The position numbers and the translations under genes are program-made. A stretch of 64,000 bases of DNA, taken from positions 1 through 64,000 of the forward strand of contig CAYMPW010000004.1 of NCBI GenBank assembly GCA_964392725.1. Direction: 5' to 3'. Source of the stretch: CAYMPW01 sp964392725 (lineage in GTDB: Archaea > Thermoplasmatota > Thermoplasmata > Methanomassiliicoccales > Methanomethylophilaceae). This document shows, piece by piece, positions 55,324 through 64,000 of the stretch. The first letter of the stretch is position 1. The number at the start of each line of letters is the position of its first letter. The notes under the pieces are model-generated. The model saw only the letters and a list, made by a program, of their open reading frames with translations. It did not search any database and was not told the DNA's origin.

Positions 55324-56922
55324 ATGTCTCCAGAACCGATTGACATTTTAACAATCGAAAATGTAACCAAAAAATTCGACGGTAGAGTCGTTTTAAATAA
55401 TGTAAGCGCTAAATTGACCACCGGACACATTATCGGACTTATTGGAAAAAGTGCTGCAGGAAAAAGTGTTCTTATTCACATGCTCAGAGGAAATGAAGAG
55501 TACGCTCCTGATTCCGGCCGTGTGATTTATCACCTTAACAGATGTCCAAAATGTGGAAATCTTGACCTTCCTTCCGATGTATCATGTTCCATTTGTGGAA
55601 CCAAATCTGAAAGGATGAATGTGGATTTCTGGTCACTCAAAGTTAACGATCCGCTCAGAGTCGAAATCAAAAGACGTATTGCAATGATGTTGCAGAGAAC
55701 TTTTGCATTGTTCGGCGATTTATCCGTTATTGAAAACCTTTACGAAGCTATAGGAGACAAGCTTTCAGACAAGGCGCGTACCGATAAAGTTATCGAACTT
55801 TTGGAATTTGTAAACATGACTCACAGGACAACCCATATTGCAAGGGATTTGTCCGGAGGAGAGAAACAGAGAATTGTTCTTGCAAGGCAGATTGCCAAAA
55901 ATCCTTTGATTTTCTTGGCAGATGAACCTACCGGAACTCTTGATCCTAACACTGCAGAAATTGTTCACGATTCTTTGGTTAAATATGTTCGTGAAAACAA
56001 CATCTGTATGGTTTTCGCTTCCCACTGGCCCGAAGCTATCGACCGCATGGCCGATGAAGCAATTTGGCTCGATGACGGAAATGTAGTCATGGAAGGAGAA
56101 CCCAAAAAGGTTACATCCAAATTTATGGAAGAATATCACTTCGAGAAACAGGAATCAACCGAACTCGGAGACCCCATCGTAATGCTTGACGATGCAGAAA
56201 AACACTTCTTCTCTGTTGTAAGAGGTGTTGTTAAAGCAGTAGATGGAGTAACATTTGACATTAAAGAAAGGGAAGTATTCGCCCTTGTAGGTCTTTCGGG
56301 TGCCGGTAAAACAACCACATCTAGAATGATTGCAGGAATGTCCCCTACGACATCTGGATCTGTAAAGATTCGCGTTGGAGAAGACGTTGTAGACATGTCT
56401 GAAGAAGGATTTGCAGGAAAAGGAAGAGCAACACCATATATTGGATTCCTTCACCAGGAATATACACTCTATCCATTTGACACAGTTCTCAAGAATCTTA
56501 CAACCTGCATCGGTATGAAAATGCCCGCAGAACTTGCAAAAGTAAAAGCAATCCAGGTTCTTCTCAGTGTTGGTTTCAAGAAAGCAGATATGGAAACTCT
56601 CCTGTATGCATATCCCGACACACTCAGTGTGGGAGAATGTCAGAGAATTGCATTCGCACAGGTTCTTATTAAAGAACCCCGTATCATTATTTTGGATGAA
56701 CCTACCGGAACAATGGATCCGATTACAAAGGTTACCGTTGCAAAATCCGTTCTCAAAGCAAGGAAAGAACTTGGAGAGACATTCATTGTGGTTAGCCACG
56801 ACATGGATTTCGTTACCAACTGTTGTGACCGTGCCGTCTTTATGAAAGATGGAAAAGTTGTCATGATCGGAAAGCCGGAAGAAGTCATCAAAGTATTCGA
56901 CGGACACGAAGAATCGGAGTAA
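55324..56922 (+). CDS. atwA: MCR activation component A2 (AtwA), two ABC ATPase domains
   Basis: 532 aa from ATG 55324. ATPase that powers reductive activation of MCR. First domain: Walker A GKSAAGKS (residues 41-48), signature LSGGEKQR, Walker B LIFLADEPTG; a four-cysteine insert (C74, C77, C88, C91) marks the family. Second: GLSGAGKT, LSVGECQR, IIILDEPTG. An upstream frame to 55165 lies outside the expected start. First gene of atwA-mcrC-mmp operon. Confidence 0.95.
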   Translation: MSPEPIDILTIENVTKKFDGRVVLNNVSAKLTTGHIIGLIGKSAAGKSVLIHMLRGNEEYAPDSGRVIYHLNRCPKCGNLDLPSDVSCSICGTKSERMNVDFWSLKVNDPLRVEIKRRIAMMLQRTFALFGDLSVIENLYEAIGDKLSDKARTDKVIELLEFVNMTHRTTHIARDLSGGEKQRIVLARQIAKNPLIFLADEPTGTLDPNTAEIVHDSLVKYVRENNICMVFASHWPEAIDRMADEAIWLDDGNVVMEGEPKKVTSKFMEEYHFEKQESTELGDPIVMLDDAEKHFFSVVRGVVKAVDGVTFDIKEREVFALVGLSGAGKTTTSRMIAGMSPTTSGSVKIRVGEDVVDMSEEGFAGKGRATPYIGFLHQEYTLYPFDTVLKNLTTCIGMKMPAELAKVKAIQVLLSVGFKKADMETLLYAYPDTLSVGECQRIAFAQVLIKEPRIIILDEPTGTMDPITKVTVAKSVLKARKELGETFIVVSHDMDFVTNCCDRAVFMKDGKVVMIGKPEEVIKVFDGHEESE

Positions 56923-56926
56923 ATCC

Positions 56927-57544
56927 ATGAAACAAAAAATCGGGCGTTCACTCAGTTTTGTTGAGTGCAGAGAGGCTATGGGACTCGGTGTCGGAGGAGG
57001 TTTGGCTCAGAGGGCAACAATTTCCGACAGCGGAAGGGAAGTTGTGGCAATAGCCATGGGCCCCGGACGCAGACATATTACCAAACCTGTTTGTGAAATC
57101 ACATACGCTCTTCGTGAAGAAGGCATAGACACAAGTGTTCTTGTAGTCAATGCAGGCGGAGGTGTTCCTGCCGATGCACCCGATGTTACAACGGGTACAA
57201 ACTTCGGTCTCGATCCAATTGAAGTCGAGCGTATACAACAGTTTAAAGTTGCTTTGATTCACCTTGGAAATGTAAGAACACACATCATTTACAAAGCACG
57301 TCTTATTCTTAGAAATGTGGATATTCCTGCGATTATCGTATCACAATGTCCGGTTGATTTCGAAGATTTTGCGGCGATTGGTATCAAAACTAGTCGCGTG
57401 ATGCCACCTGATGATAAGATTGCAACCAAAGGTGAAATCGTAGAAATCGTGAACGGTGTTGTAAGAGGAGTAACATGTCCCCAGGAAAAATTGGATGAGA
57501 TTGTATCCAAAGTAATGGGAATGCTTCCGGAGGATAAATCATGA
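56927..57544 (+). CDS. mcrC: MCR activation protein McrC
   Basis: 205 aa, component of the MCR activation complex. Seen are SFVECREAMGLGVGGGLAQR, MGPGRRHITKPVCEITYAL and SQCPVDFEDFA, with four or more cysteines that could ligate a metal cluster. Here it is separated from mcrBDGA and placed behind atwA, as in lineages where activation genes form one cluster. Overlaps mmp3 by 4 nt. Confidence 0.93.
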   Translation: MKQKIGRSLSFVECREAMGLGVGGGLAQRATISDSGREVVAIAMGPGRRHITKPVCEITYALREEGIDTSVLVVNAGGGVPADAPDVTTGTNFGLDPIEVERIQQFKVALIHLGNVRTHIIYKARLILRNVDIPAIIVSQCPVDFEDFAAIGIKTSRVMPPDDKIATKGEIVEIVNGVVRGVTCPQEKLDEIVSKVMGMLPEDKS

Positions 57545-59058
57545 AAGTTCTCGTCAATGGAAATGAAGTTACACTCAAAAAAGGTGCAAAACTTAAGAGT
57601 GCAATCGCCGGAGAACATTATGAAAAAGGTTCACTCATCTCGGTTTATCTTTCTACAGACAAAGTAATCGAAGAGACCAATGATTTTGAATTGGTTACGC
57701 CCCATGGTGTTATGGTTCTTCACTTGGATGATTCAGATGATGCACGTATTTGGAAATCTAAATTAAAAGAGGTAGTCGGTGTTACTGCAAGGTGGACAAC
57801 ACATGATATTCTTGCATTTGGATCTTTCAAGACCGATATTGCACCCAGTAATGATGACCGCATGTACAGGCGTTATGATTGTTTCTTCTCTCTTGGAGGT
57901 CATGATAATAACACAACTTACATGATGATTGCAAGAGATGATCACAGAAATTCATACGGTGCCGGAGCAGGACGTATAGGTCGTATAACGGTCGGTCGTC
58001 ACGTAATCGATGGATTCCGCGAAGGAAACGAGATTTCTGAGATTAAACCAGTTATGTCGGAAACAAGTACCGACAACGTCATTGTTACATCAGATTTATC
58101 TTATGTTTTAGAAGAAGGATACAGAGTAGAAACCCATGTTGGAATAAGCCTTGATCACGAATCTCCCGAATCCGCAGAACATATTCTTGTTCTCACATCA
58201 TCCGGTTACTTTAACATTTCAGATGCTACCGGAAGTTATGTTGCATGTTCAGATGACATGGATGTAACAATTCCAGAAGAAGTTCATGGAGTAAGAAACA
58301 TCGGAAGTGTCATTGTTAGACATGCCGGTGTCGGAACCGGTCGTGCATTTATTTACAAAGACAAGAGACAAGTCTCTACATCACACAATGTTGCGGGAAA
58401 AATTACCAATGGTTTGGCATTGGCTATCCGTGCGAAACATGGTGATAAAGTATCTGTATTAACTGAACCGCCCAGAGTTCTTTCTGTTGGTTTAACTCAG
58501 GCAGAAGGGGAAAAATTCCTCAAAGAAGCCGGTGTAAAACAAATCAGAATCGGTGATGAATCAGATGATGCAATTATTGTTGAGCAGACACCTGAACAGA
58601 CTATGATAGCACTCAAAAATAAAGAAGTTCAAACACTTGGAGTTCCAAAATCTAAGGTATTTAGAATATCTTTGGATAGGAAGAAAGATCCGTCCAGTGT
58701 TCATTATTTTGAGAAAGTAACCGGACTTAGTCATAAACCAATCGGTTCACTCAAAGTTCAGTTTGCGTACGAAGGTCTTCCAATGGTTACATTCTATGGT
58801 GATGAGATGAGAGGTAAGAGCCTCTATCCTCAGGATCCTTTTAAGAAATGTAAACGTGGAGATATCGGTTTAACTAACCAGGCCCGTCCGCATCACGGTC
58901 TTATTGGTATAAGATTACAGGACAGTAAAGAATACGGTCCATCTGGTGAAGAACCATATGGATCAAACATCATTGGATCTTTCCTTGGAGATTTGGATTT
59001 CTTGATGGAAGATTTGGATGAAGATGATGTTGTATATATCACGGAGAGGGAAATATGA
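57541..59058 (+). CDS. mmp3: Methanogenesis marker protein 3
   Basis: 505 aa, UPF0288-type marker 3, found in all methanogens. Seen are an N-terminal ubiquitin-like MKVLVNGNEVTLKKGAKLKS, a mid SYGAGAGRIGRITVGRHVI block, and a cyclophilin-like C-terminal half. My recollection of recent structural work is that it belongs to the MCR activation complex with McrC, markers 7 and 17 and A2. Overlaps both neighbours by 4 nt. Confidence 0.9.
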   Translation: MKVLVNGNEVTLKKGAKLKSAIAGEHYEKGSLISVYLSTDKVIEETNDFELVTPHGVMVLHLDDSDDARIWKSKLKEVVGVTARWTTHDILAFGSFKTDIAPSNDDRMYRRYDCFFSLGGHDNNTTYMMIARDDHRNSYGAGAGRIGRITVGRHVIDGFREGNEISEIKPVMSETSTDNVIVTSDLSYVLEEGYRVETHVGISLDHESPESAEHILVLTSSGYFNISDATGSYVACSDDMDVTIPEEVHGVRNIGSVIVRHAGVGTGRAFIYKDKRQVSTSHNVAGKITNGLALAIRAKHGDKVSVLTEPPRVLSVGLTQAEGEKFLKEAGVKQIRIGDESDDAIIVEQTPEQTMIALKNKEVQTLGVPKSKVFRISLDRKKDPSSVHYFEKVTGLSHKPIGSLKVQFAYEGLPMVTFYGDEMRGKSLYPQDPFKKCKRGDIGLTNQARPHHGLIGIRLQDSKEYGPSGEEPYGSNIIGSFLGDLDFLMEDLDEDDVVYITEREI

Positions 59059-59477
59059 GTGAAATCAGAGAAACTAGAATTATGATGATCTCCCCGAGAT
59101 CTAAACTTACTCCCGATCAGTTAGCACGTATGATCCATGCTATGGGAAATTCCATCACTGTTAAAGAAACATGTTATGGCTGTTTGGTTGAAGGACCTGC
59201 GGCAGAAGTTAGAATAATTCGTGACAAAGTTAGGGAAAAATATCCCACAGAGGTATTTTCCAAAATCAGGGCATACCCTGCTGGAGATCCCAAGAGATGT
59301 CGCGCACAGCACGGAACCCGTCCCGGATTCTCCCAGTTGGAGATGGAATGGGAATTCCTTGGAATGGTCCAGTACGGACTTGAATGCATAGAAAGGGGAG
59401 AAAAAGAAACCCCATCCAAAGTTCGCAGCAAATTGCCTGTGGACGTCTTTAAAAATATTTGCGAGGCGAACCAATGA
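59055..59477 (+). CDS. mmp6: Methanogenesis marker protein 6
   Basis: 140 aa, normal length for marker 6. Recognised from IMMISPRSKLTPDQLARMIHAMG, CYGCLVEGPAAEV and RCRAQHGTRPGFSQLEMEWEF. Function unproved; always near the MCR activation genes. Overlaps mmp3 and mmp5 by 4 nt. Confidence 0.88.
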   Translation: MSEIRETRIMMISPRSKLTPDQLARMIHAMGNSITVKETCYGCLVEGPAAEVRIIRDKVREKYPTEVFSKIRAYPAGDPKRCRAQHGTRPGFSQLEMEWEFLGMVQYGLECIERGEKETPSKVRSKLPVDVFKNICEANQ

Positions 59478-59908
59478 AGATATTCATAGACCCACCAAAC
59501 AGCTTGGTTCTGTTTGATCTTGTGGAAAGATTCGGTCACGAGCCATTGAGCTCTATGGCCGTCATCCAAGAAAGAATCGATAAATTAGAGATTGACATGC
59601 CCCCGATGAACGTTACAATCGATGACGTTATCAAAGGTCTAAAATACGCAGGTATCGAAGTTCCTTCGGGTGTCAGAGGAAGACTTGCACTTTGGGGACC
59701 TCTTATAGATGTGGCAGATGCAGCAATTATCATGGATGATGCACCCTTTGCATTCGGTTGCGTTGGTTGCGACCGTACAGCAACAATGGTAAAGTACCTC
59801 ATTCACAGACGTGATATTCCTGTTCTTCACGTTTCTTATCCTGAAACAGAAGAGGATGCCAAAAATTTCGTAATTCAAACTAAAGAATTCTTGGAGGCTT
59901 TGAAATGA
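59474..59908 (+). CDS. mmp5: Methanogenesis marker protein 5
   Basis: 144 aa from ATG 59474. Start MKIFIDPPNSLVLFDLVERFG, then the cysteine-bearing FAFGCVGCDRTATMVKYLIHRR near residues 95-115, and a PVLHVSYPETEED end. Marker 5 role is unknown; a nucleotide- or metal-binding Rossmann-like fold is possible. Coupled to both neighbours by ATGA overlaps. Confidence 0.88.
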   Translation: MKIFIDPPNSLVLFDLVERFGHEPLSSMAVIQERIDKLEIDMPPMNVTIDDVIKGLKYAGIEVPSGVRGRLALWGPLIDVADAAIIMDDAPFAFGCVGCDRTATMVKYLIHRRDIPVLHVSYPETEEDAKNFVIQTKEFLEALK

Positions 59909-61125
59909 TTAAGATAGCACAGATATCCTGCGGTACAGAATACAGCAGTGTTCAGTACGAAATAGAAAAAGCGGCCCGCAGTGTCGGTGCCAAAACCGTC
60001 TACCCTGATGTATCCGCTTCAGATATCGAAGCTGCAGTCAAAAGATTTGGTTTCACACCTCATTCACCTCAGCTTAAACTTATGATTGCAAGAGCAGTCC
60101 AGCTCGCAGACGGAAAATATGATGCAGATGCAGTCTTTATTACAACATGTTTCAGGTGTGCAGAGGCAGCATTGGTAAGAAACGAACTCAGACGTTTCAT
60201 TCAGGAAAACACAAAACTTCCTGTGGTTACATATTCATTCACTGAGAGACTTAAAGCTTCACAACTTCTTACGAGGATGGAAGCTTTGGTTACTATTGTT
60301 TCCAGGAAAGAACTTCTCGCAAGAGAGCGTCAAACTGGAATTACAGCAGGTTTGGATTCTGGATCAAGTACAACAAAAGCTGTCGTTATGATTGATAACG
60401 AAATTGTTGGAAAAGATTGGACACCTTCCGGAGATGTTGTAAAATCCGCAACCACAGTTCTTGAGAATGCTTTGGCACAGGCCGGAGTTAAACTCAATGA
60501 ATTGGAGGGAATCGGAACAACCGGTTACGGTCGTTTCACACTTGGAAAACACTTCAATGCAAAACTTGTTCAGGAAGAGCTCACCGTCAACTCGAAAGGT
60601 GCAGTATGGCTTGCCAACAAACAGCGCGGAGAAGCAACGATCATCGATATCGGTGGAATGGATAACAAAGCCATTACAGTTCGCGACGGTGTGCCCGATA
60701 ACTTCACAATGGGTGGAATTTGTGCAGGAGCTTCCGGACGTTTCCTCGAAATGACTTCAAAAAGACTTAAGATCGAAGTTACAGAACTTGGAAAACTTGC
60801 AGACGCAGGAAACTGGCGCAATGCCAAGATGAACTCCTATTGTTCTGTGTTCGGAATTCAAGATTTGGTTACCACTCTTGGAGAAGGAAAAACCTTCGAA
60901 GATGTTGCAGCAGCCGCATGTCACTCAGTTGCCGAACAGGTTTACGAACAGCAACTTCAGGAAATTGATGTTAGACACCCAATTATTCAGGTGGGTGGAA
61001 CATCTCTTATTTCCGGTCTTGTTACTGCTGTCGGCGAAGTTCTTGGAGAGAAACCAATCGTTCCTCCAAACTCGCAGTACATCGGTGCCGTAGGCGGCGC
61101 ATTGTTGAGCTCGGGTATATTCTAA
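59905..61125 (+). CDS. mmp15: Methanogenesis marker protein 15 (BcrAD/BadFG-type ATPase)
   Basis: 406 aa. The N-terminal ~145 residues are an extra domain; from about residue 150 an ASKHA-type ATPase begins (GLDSGSSTTKAVVMI). Cluster-type cysteines are seen near 272 (CAGASGRFLEM) and 312 (NSYCSVFG), as in the [4Fe-4S] activators of 2-hydroxyacyl-CoA dehydratase and benzoyl-CoA reductase. Such activators drive uphill electron transfer with ATP, which fits F430 reduction to Ni(I). That link is inference. Confidence 0.92.
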   Translation: MIKIAQISCGTEYSSVQYEIEKAARSVGAKTVYPDVSASDIEAAVKRFGFTPHSPQLKLMIARAVQLADGKYDADAVFITTCFRCAEAALVRNELRRFIQENTKLPVVTYSFTERLKASQLLTRMEALVTIVSRKELLARERQTGITAGLDSGSSTTKAVVMIDNEIVGKDWTPSGDVVKSATTVLENALAQAGVKLNELEGIGTTGYGRFTLGKHFNAKLVQEELTVNSKGAVWLANKQRGEATIIDIGGMDNKAITVRDGVPDNFTMGGICAGASGRFLEMTSKRLKIEVTELGKLADAGNWRNAKMNSYCSVFGIQDLVTTLGEGKTFEDVAAAACHSVAEQVYEQQLQEIDVRHPIIQVGGTSLISGLVTAVGEVLGEKPIVPPNSQYIGAVGGALLSSGIF

Positions 61126-61134
61126 GGTGATTCG

Positions 61135-61710
61135 ATGCAGGTCGAAGTAAGCGGTACGGATACATGGGGAACAGAACCCTACAAAAAACTGTTCGAAACA
61201 ATCTTGGGAGATTTGGGAAAAACCTCTCTCATAGATGTTGCAGTTATGGTTCTGAAACCCGAAGTTCCATTGTTTATATTCTCAGTGAGACTTAAATCCG
61301 CACCCATAAACAAAACAATTCAGGACGTGGCAAGTATCAGAGAAGAAGGTAAAGATGTTCATCTTTCGATTTCTGACGAACGTTATGCGCCTGAAATTTT
61401 GTCTCAGCTTTGGGGCAAATACGGAAGAGCAAACGTAGTTCAACAGACACGTTTTGATTTGGATATCGAGAATGCGGACTGTAAAGTCGTAGGCGATCTT
61501 ATAGTAGCATCCGGTGAAGACGTGATACGTGATATCATCGGTGCGTTGTGGAGAATTATGCCCGAAGGTATTCGTGCCCGTCACAGTTACAATGACGGCA
61601 ACGTAATTACGGTCATGGCAACCGAAGAAATCATTCAGCCTGAAATGCTGGAAGAGGCTTTACAGGTTCATAAAAATACAATTGTGATGGAGGTAACCGA
61701 AGATGTTTGA
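61135..61710 (+). CDS. mmp17: Methanogenesis marker protein 17
   Basis: 191 aa; MQVEVSGTDTWGTEPYKKLFE start and a DLIVASGEDVIRDIIGALWR middle fit marker 17, a component recalled as part of the MCR activation complex. A single cysteine (ADCK) is visible. Starts 9 nt after mmp15 and overlaps mmp7 by 8 nt. Confidence 0.88.
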   Translation: MQVEVSGTDTWGTEPYKKLFETILGDLGKTSLIDVAVMVLKPEVPLFIFSVRLKSAPINKTIQDVASIREEGKDVHLSISDERYAPEILSQLWGKYGRANVVQQTRFDLDIENADCKVVGDLIVASGEDVIRDIIGALWRIMPEGIRARHSYNDGNVITVMATEEIIQPEMLEEALQVHKNTIVMEVTEDV

Positions 61711-62629
61711 AGTAATGATGTACGACGGTGGTGTATATCGTTCGGAAGAGCTCTTCGAAATAATAGAAGATGTGGGCGGCGTAGTTCTTCAGAAAACACG
61801 CAGTGCACAGATGCTTGTGGTTACCATGTCGATCCCGGGGGAAGATAAAGAAGCGGTTACCAAACTCTGTGAAGAGATTGGAGGTACGGTTCGTTCAGTT
61901 CCTCTTGCAGGAATGGAAATAGCGGTCGTCGGACCAACACTCGGAAGACACCATATGCCCCACCCGATTTGCGATATAGCCGAAGAACTCAGAAAACACG
62001 GTGCAATTACCGTTGTTATGGGATTGGCTCGCGGAAGAGGCAAAGCAACGGCTCAAATGTCCACACAGGAACGCAGCATCATCGAAGAATACGATGCATG
62101 TGTGTTTATGCTTGGAAATTTCAAACCATGTGTAGAAGCAAAGATGGAATTGTTGGACGGAGTGTCAGTGCCAGTAATTCTTGTTACAGGCCCTATGCCC
62201 GAAGGTGCAGAAGACCACTGTGAAGAAATTGTAGCAGGAGTCGGACGCAGAGCGGAAAGGATGAGAACACCTCCGGAGAGAGCTAAACTTTTGGAAGTTG
62301 CGGATGCGGTAGATCGTGCAATGAGACACAGAAGGGCAGGAATCGAAGAAGATCCTCTGTTCGTTCATCCCGCTGAAGTCAAAAGTATTCTCGAAGAATA
62401 CGAACCTTTGGATATGTGCCTTAGGCCTGCTCCTATTGTTTTGCACTTGGATGGACTCAGAGTTAAAATTCCATTGAAAGAACATTTTGAAGATATTTCG
62501 AATATGGAAGTATATGGACGTAAACTCGGAGAAGTAGCCGACATCTACGAATCAAAAATCAATGATGGAAGCATGGTTATCCGTATCAAAACAAGATCTC
62601 AGGTTGAACGCGAGGACTTAAACTTATGA
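61703..62629 (+). CDS. mmp7: Methanogenesis marker protein 7
   Basis: 308 aa, usual size for marker 7. Recognised from MMYDGGVYRSEELFEIIEDVG, VVGPTLGRHHMPHPICDIAEE, and CVFMLGNFKPCVE. Several cysteines in the middle region could hold a metal cluster. Recalled as part of the MCR activation complex. Overlaps mmp17 and the GIY-YIG-like gene. Confidence 0.9.
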   Translation: MFEVMMYDGGVYRSEELFEIIEDVGGVVLQKTRSAQMLVVTMSIPGEDKEAVTKLCEEIGGTVRSVPLAGMEIAVVGPTLGRHHMPHPICDIAEELRKHGAITVVMGLARGRGKATAQMSTQERSIIEEYDACVFMLGNFKPCVEAKMELLDGVSVPVILVTGPMPEGAEDHCEEIVAGVGRRAERMRTPPERAKLLEVADAVDRAMRHRRAGIEEDPLFVHPAEVKSILEEYEPLDMCLRPAPIVLHLDGLRVKIPLKEHFEDISNMEVYGRKLGEVADIYESKINDGSMVIRIKTRSQVEREDLNL

Positions 62630-63042
62630 TTCGCAGGGGGTCTTACCTCCTCTTTCTAACTTTTTCCGAGCCTTTTATTTCGGAGATTGGTGCTCTGGGG
62701 ACACTTGATTTTTCCCCGGGCACATACTGTTACGTCGGAAGTGCCAACAACGGTTTGGATCAAAGGATTTCACGTCATTTATCCAAAGAAAAAAAAGTTC
62801 GCTGGCATATAGACAGGTTAACACTTTTGGCAGATTTTATGGAAGCATTCGAGACGCAGATTTCCGAGTGTGAATTAGCTAAAATTACTGAAGATTCCGG
62901 TGGCGTTCCTGCCGTTAAAGGGTTTGGATGTTCGGACTGTAAATGTCAAACGCATTTATTCAAAATAAATGATAAAATACGTGAAATTTTGATACAAAAG
63001 ACAAAAGCCAGCGCCTTTACGGATATGAGAAAATCTTTGTAA
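62626..63042 (+). CDS. GIY-YIG-like (DUF123) protein
   Basis: 138 aa, DUF123-type small GIY-YIG relative: GTYCYVGSANNGLDQRISRHLSK (the GIY-YIG-like core) and a C-terminal cysteine cluster GCSDCKCQTHLFKI. Its ATG overlaps the stop of mmp7, so it closes the activation operon; no obvious functional link to MCR. Possible DNA/RNA nuclease or hitchhiker. Confidence 0.82.
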   Translation: MIRRGSYLLFLTFSEPFISEIGALGTLDFSPGTYCYVGSANNGLDQRISRHLSKEKKVRWHIDRLTLLADFMEAFETQISECELAKITEDSGGVPAVKGFGCSDCKCQTHLFKINDKIREILIQKTKASAFTDMRKSL

Positions 63043-63052
63043 CCCTTTTTTG

Positions 63053-63124
63053 TCAGTAACCCTTATAACAGATTACCTTATTTACACGCCAATTAAAGTC
63101 ACACTTTCGAGTGGAGGACATCAA
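63053..63124 (+). promoter_or_regulatory. Promoter of the FAD oxidoreductase gene
   Basis: TATA-like CCCTTATAAC (63059-63068), a small TTCG-capped hairpin CACT-TTCG-AGTG (63102-63113) and GGAGG (63113-63117) before ATG 63125. Confidence 0.5.
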
Positions 63125-64000
63125 ATGACAGTAAATGGTGCAGATAATTTATCCCGCGAGGTAACCCCCGAAATCATCCAGGCTCTGGAAGGTATTGTCG
63201 GCAAAGAGAACGTAAGCACAAGCGACATGGACAGGACATTGTACAGTCACGATCTTGCCCCTCTTCCTAAAGAGGCCGGTATCGCATTCAAAAACGTCCC
63301 TGACGTTGTTGTAAGGCCCAGATCAACTGAAGACATCTCCAAGATTGTAGCTCTCGCATACAAGACTGGAGTCGCAGTTGTTCCCAGAGGCAATGCCACT
63401 TGGGGACTCGGCGGATGCATGCCCACCAGCGCAGGTATCCTTCTAGACATCTCTGCAAAGATGAACGAAGTTATCGAAATCGATACCGTCGGCATGTTTG
63501 TCAAAGTCGGTGCAGGATGCACATGGAAGAAACTTCTCGACGCATGTATGGAAAAAGGATACATTATCGGTTCATACCCTTCAAGTTTCCCCTCCGGAAC
63601 CATCGGTGCATGGATTTCAACAAACGGAATGGGAACCGGAAGCTACAAATACGGATCTGCAAAAGACAACATCCTCAACATGGAAGTTGTTGTTTCTGAC
63701 GGAAGCATCCTCGAAACAGGATACGACGAACTCGGAAGCTACATGTCCGGATACAACCTTAACCAGTTCTTCGCAGGCGCAGAAGGAACACTCGGAATCA
63801 TTTCCAAAGTTACATTCAGGATTTACCCCATGGGTATCATCAAGCCCGTTGCATACGAGTTTGAAGACCTCACTGATCTCGCTGCACCTATCGAAAAGAT
63901 TGTTCAGCACCCCAGTGTAATTCCTCTCCACATCGCATACTCTGATTACTTGCACTTTGCAAACCAGAAAAAAGCCGGAGTCGATGCACCTGATGTTAAG
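63125..64000 (+). CDS. FAD-binding oxidoreductase, GlcD/D-lactate dehydrogenase type (3' end outside window)
   Basis: Partial gene; 292 codons are seen with no stop. The FAD-binding PCMH domain is clear: VVVRPRSTEDISKIVALAYK, VPRGNATWGLGG and the GAEGTLGIISKVTFRIYP end. Similar proteins oxidise 2-hydroxy acids, and in this order GlcD-like proteins occur beside HdrD-like Fe-S proteins; what follows lies beyond the window. Codons are rich in C-ending forms, like the mcr genes, so it may be well expressed. Confidence 0.93.
   Translation, partial: MTVNGADNLSREVTPEIIQALEGIVGKENVSTSDMDRTLYSHDLAPLPKEAGIAFKNVPDVVVRPRSTEDISKIVALAYKTGVAVVPRGNATWGLGGCMPTSAGILLDISAKMNEVIEIDTVGMFVKVGAGCTWKKLLDACMEKGYIIGSYPSSFPSGTIGAWISTNGMGTGSYKYGSAKDNILNMEVVVSDGSILETGYDELGSYMSGYNLNQFFAGAEGTLGIISKVTFRIYPMGIIKPVAYEFEDLTDLAAPIEKIVQHPSVIPLHIAYSDYLHFANQKKAGVDAPDVK

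Overview
The window is a 64 kb piece of a methanogenic archaeon's chromosome, and the gene content points to the order Methanomassiliicoccales (Thermoplasmata), probably an AT-rich, host-associated member. It carries a complete methyl-coenzyme M reductase operon (mcrBDGA), its activation genes, and a methylcobamide:CoM methyltransferase of methylotrophic methanogenesis. The replication and transcription machinery is archaeal (DNA polymerase D large subunit, RNA polymerase subunit D). The 23S rRNA gene stands without a 5S gene behind it, as expected where rRNA genes are unlinked. None of the 66 complete long reading frames I accept ends in TAG, which fits a lineage that reads TAG as pyrrolysine. 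I see no transposon, prophage, CRISPR array or island boundary, so this looks like a compact core-genome segment.

Layout. 1-2755: 3' part of 23S rRNA. 2872-7760: MBL-fold hydrolase, threonylcarbamoyl-AMP synthase, methionine aminopeptidase, tRNA-Leu(CAA) and the S13-S4-S11-rpoD operon. 7827-16273 (minus): DP2, a NOG1-type GTPase and a giant surface protein with a lamin-tail domain. 16419-19408: a radical-SAM tetraether lipid synthase homologue, a two-cluster ferredoxin and a geranylgeranyl reductase, facing mevalonate kinase; this reads as a membrane-lipid maturation locus. 19452-26478: aminotransferase, HD hydrolase, seryl-tRNA synthetase, YhbY and RNase P subunit 4, and two unknown proteins. 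26842-30908: L10e, Dph2, MtxX (methanogenesis marker 4) and queD-queC-queE for preQ0/archaeosine. 30900-35213: Fe-S handling (NifX-like, Mrp/Nbp35, SufC-SufB, an iron-sulfur flavoprotein). 35243-37365: an unknown membrane-associated three-gene operon. 37503-45630: PUA protein, SAMHD1-like HD protein, RtcB, tRNA-His, flavodoxin, ornithine carbamoyltransferase, RecJ-like DHH protein, RNase H-like exonuclease, phosphoesterase.

45759-64000 is a methanogenesis block: methylcobamide:CoM methyltransferase, a DUF169 protein, mcrBDGA with a DUF2098 gene coupled to mcrA, a PRC-barrel protein, a minus-strand operon headed by a winged-helix regulator with two cysteine-rich small proteins, and then, divergently, the MCR activation operon atwA-mcrC-mmp3-mmp6-mmp5-mmp15-mmp17-mmp7, ending in a GIY-YIG-like gene. 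The window stops inside a GlcD-type FAD oxidoreductase. Together these genes make MCR, load and reductively activate its nickel cofactor, and supply methyl-CoM.

The best candidates for under-described biology are the tetraether synthase-ferredoxin-reductase operon, the regulator and cysteine-rich operon divergent from atwA, the giant pilin-signal/lamin-tail protein, a DtxR-like operator in front of the flavodoxin gene, and structured leaders before rps13, rpl10e and mcrB.
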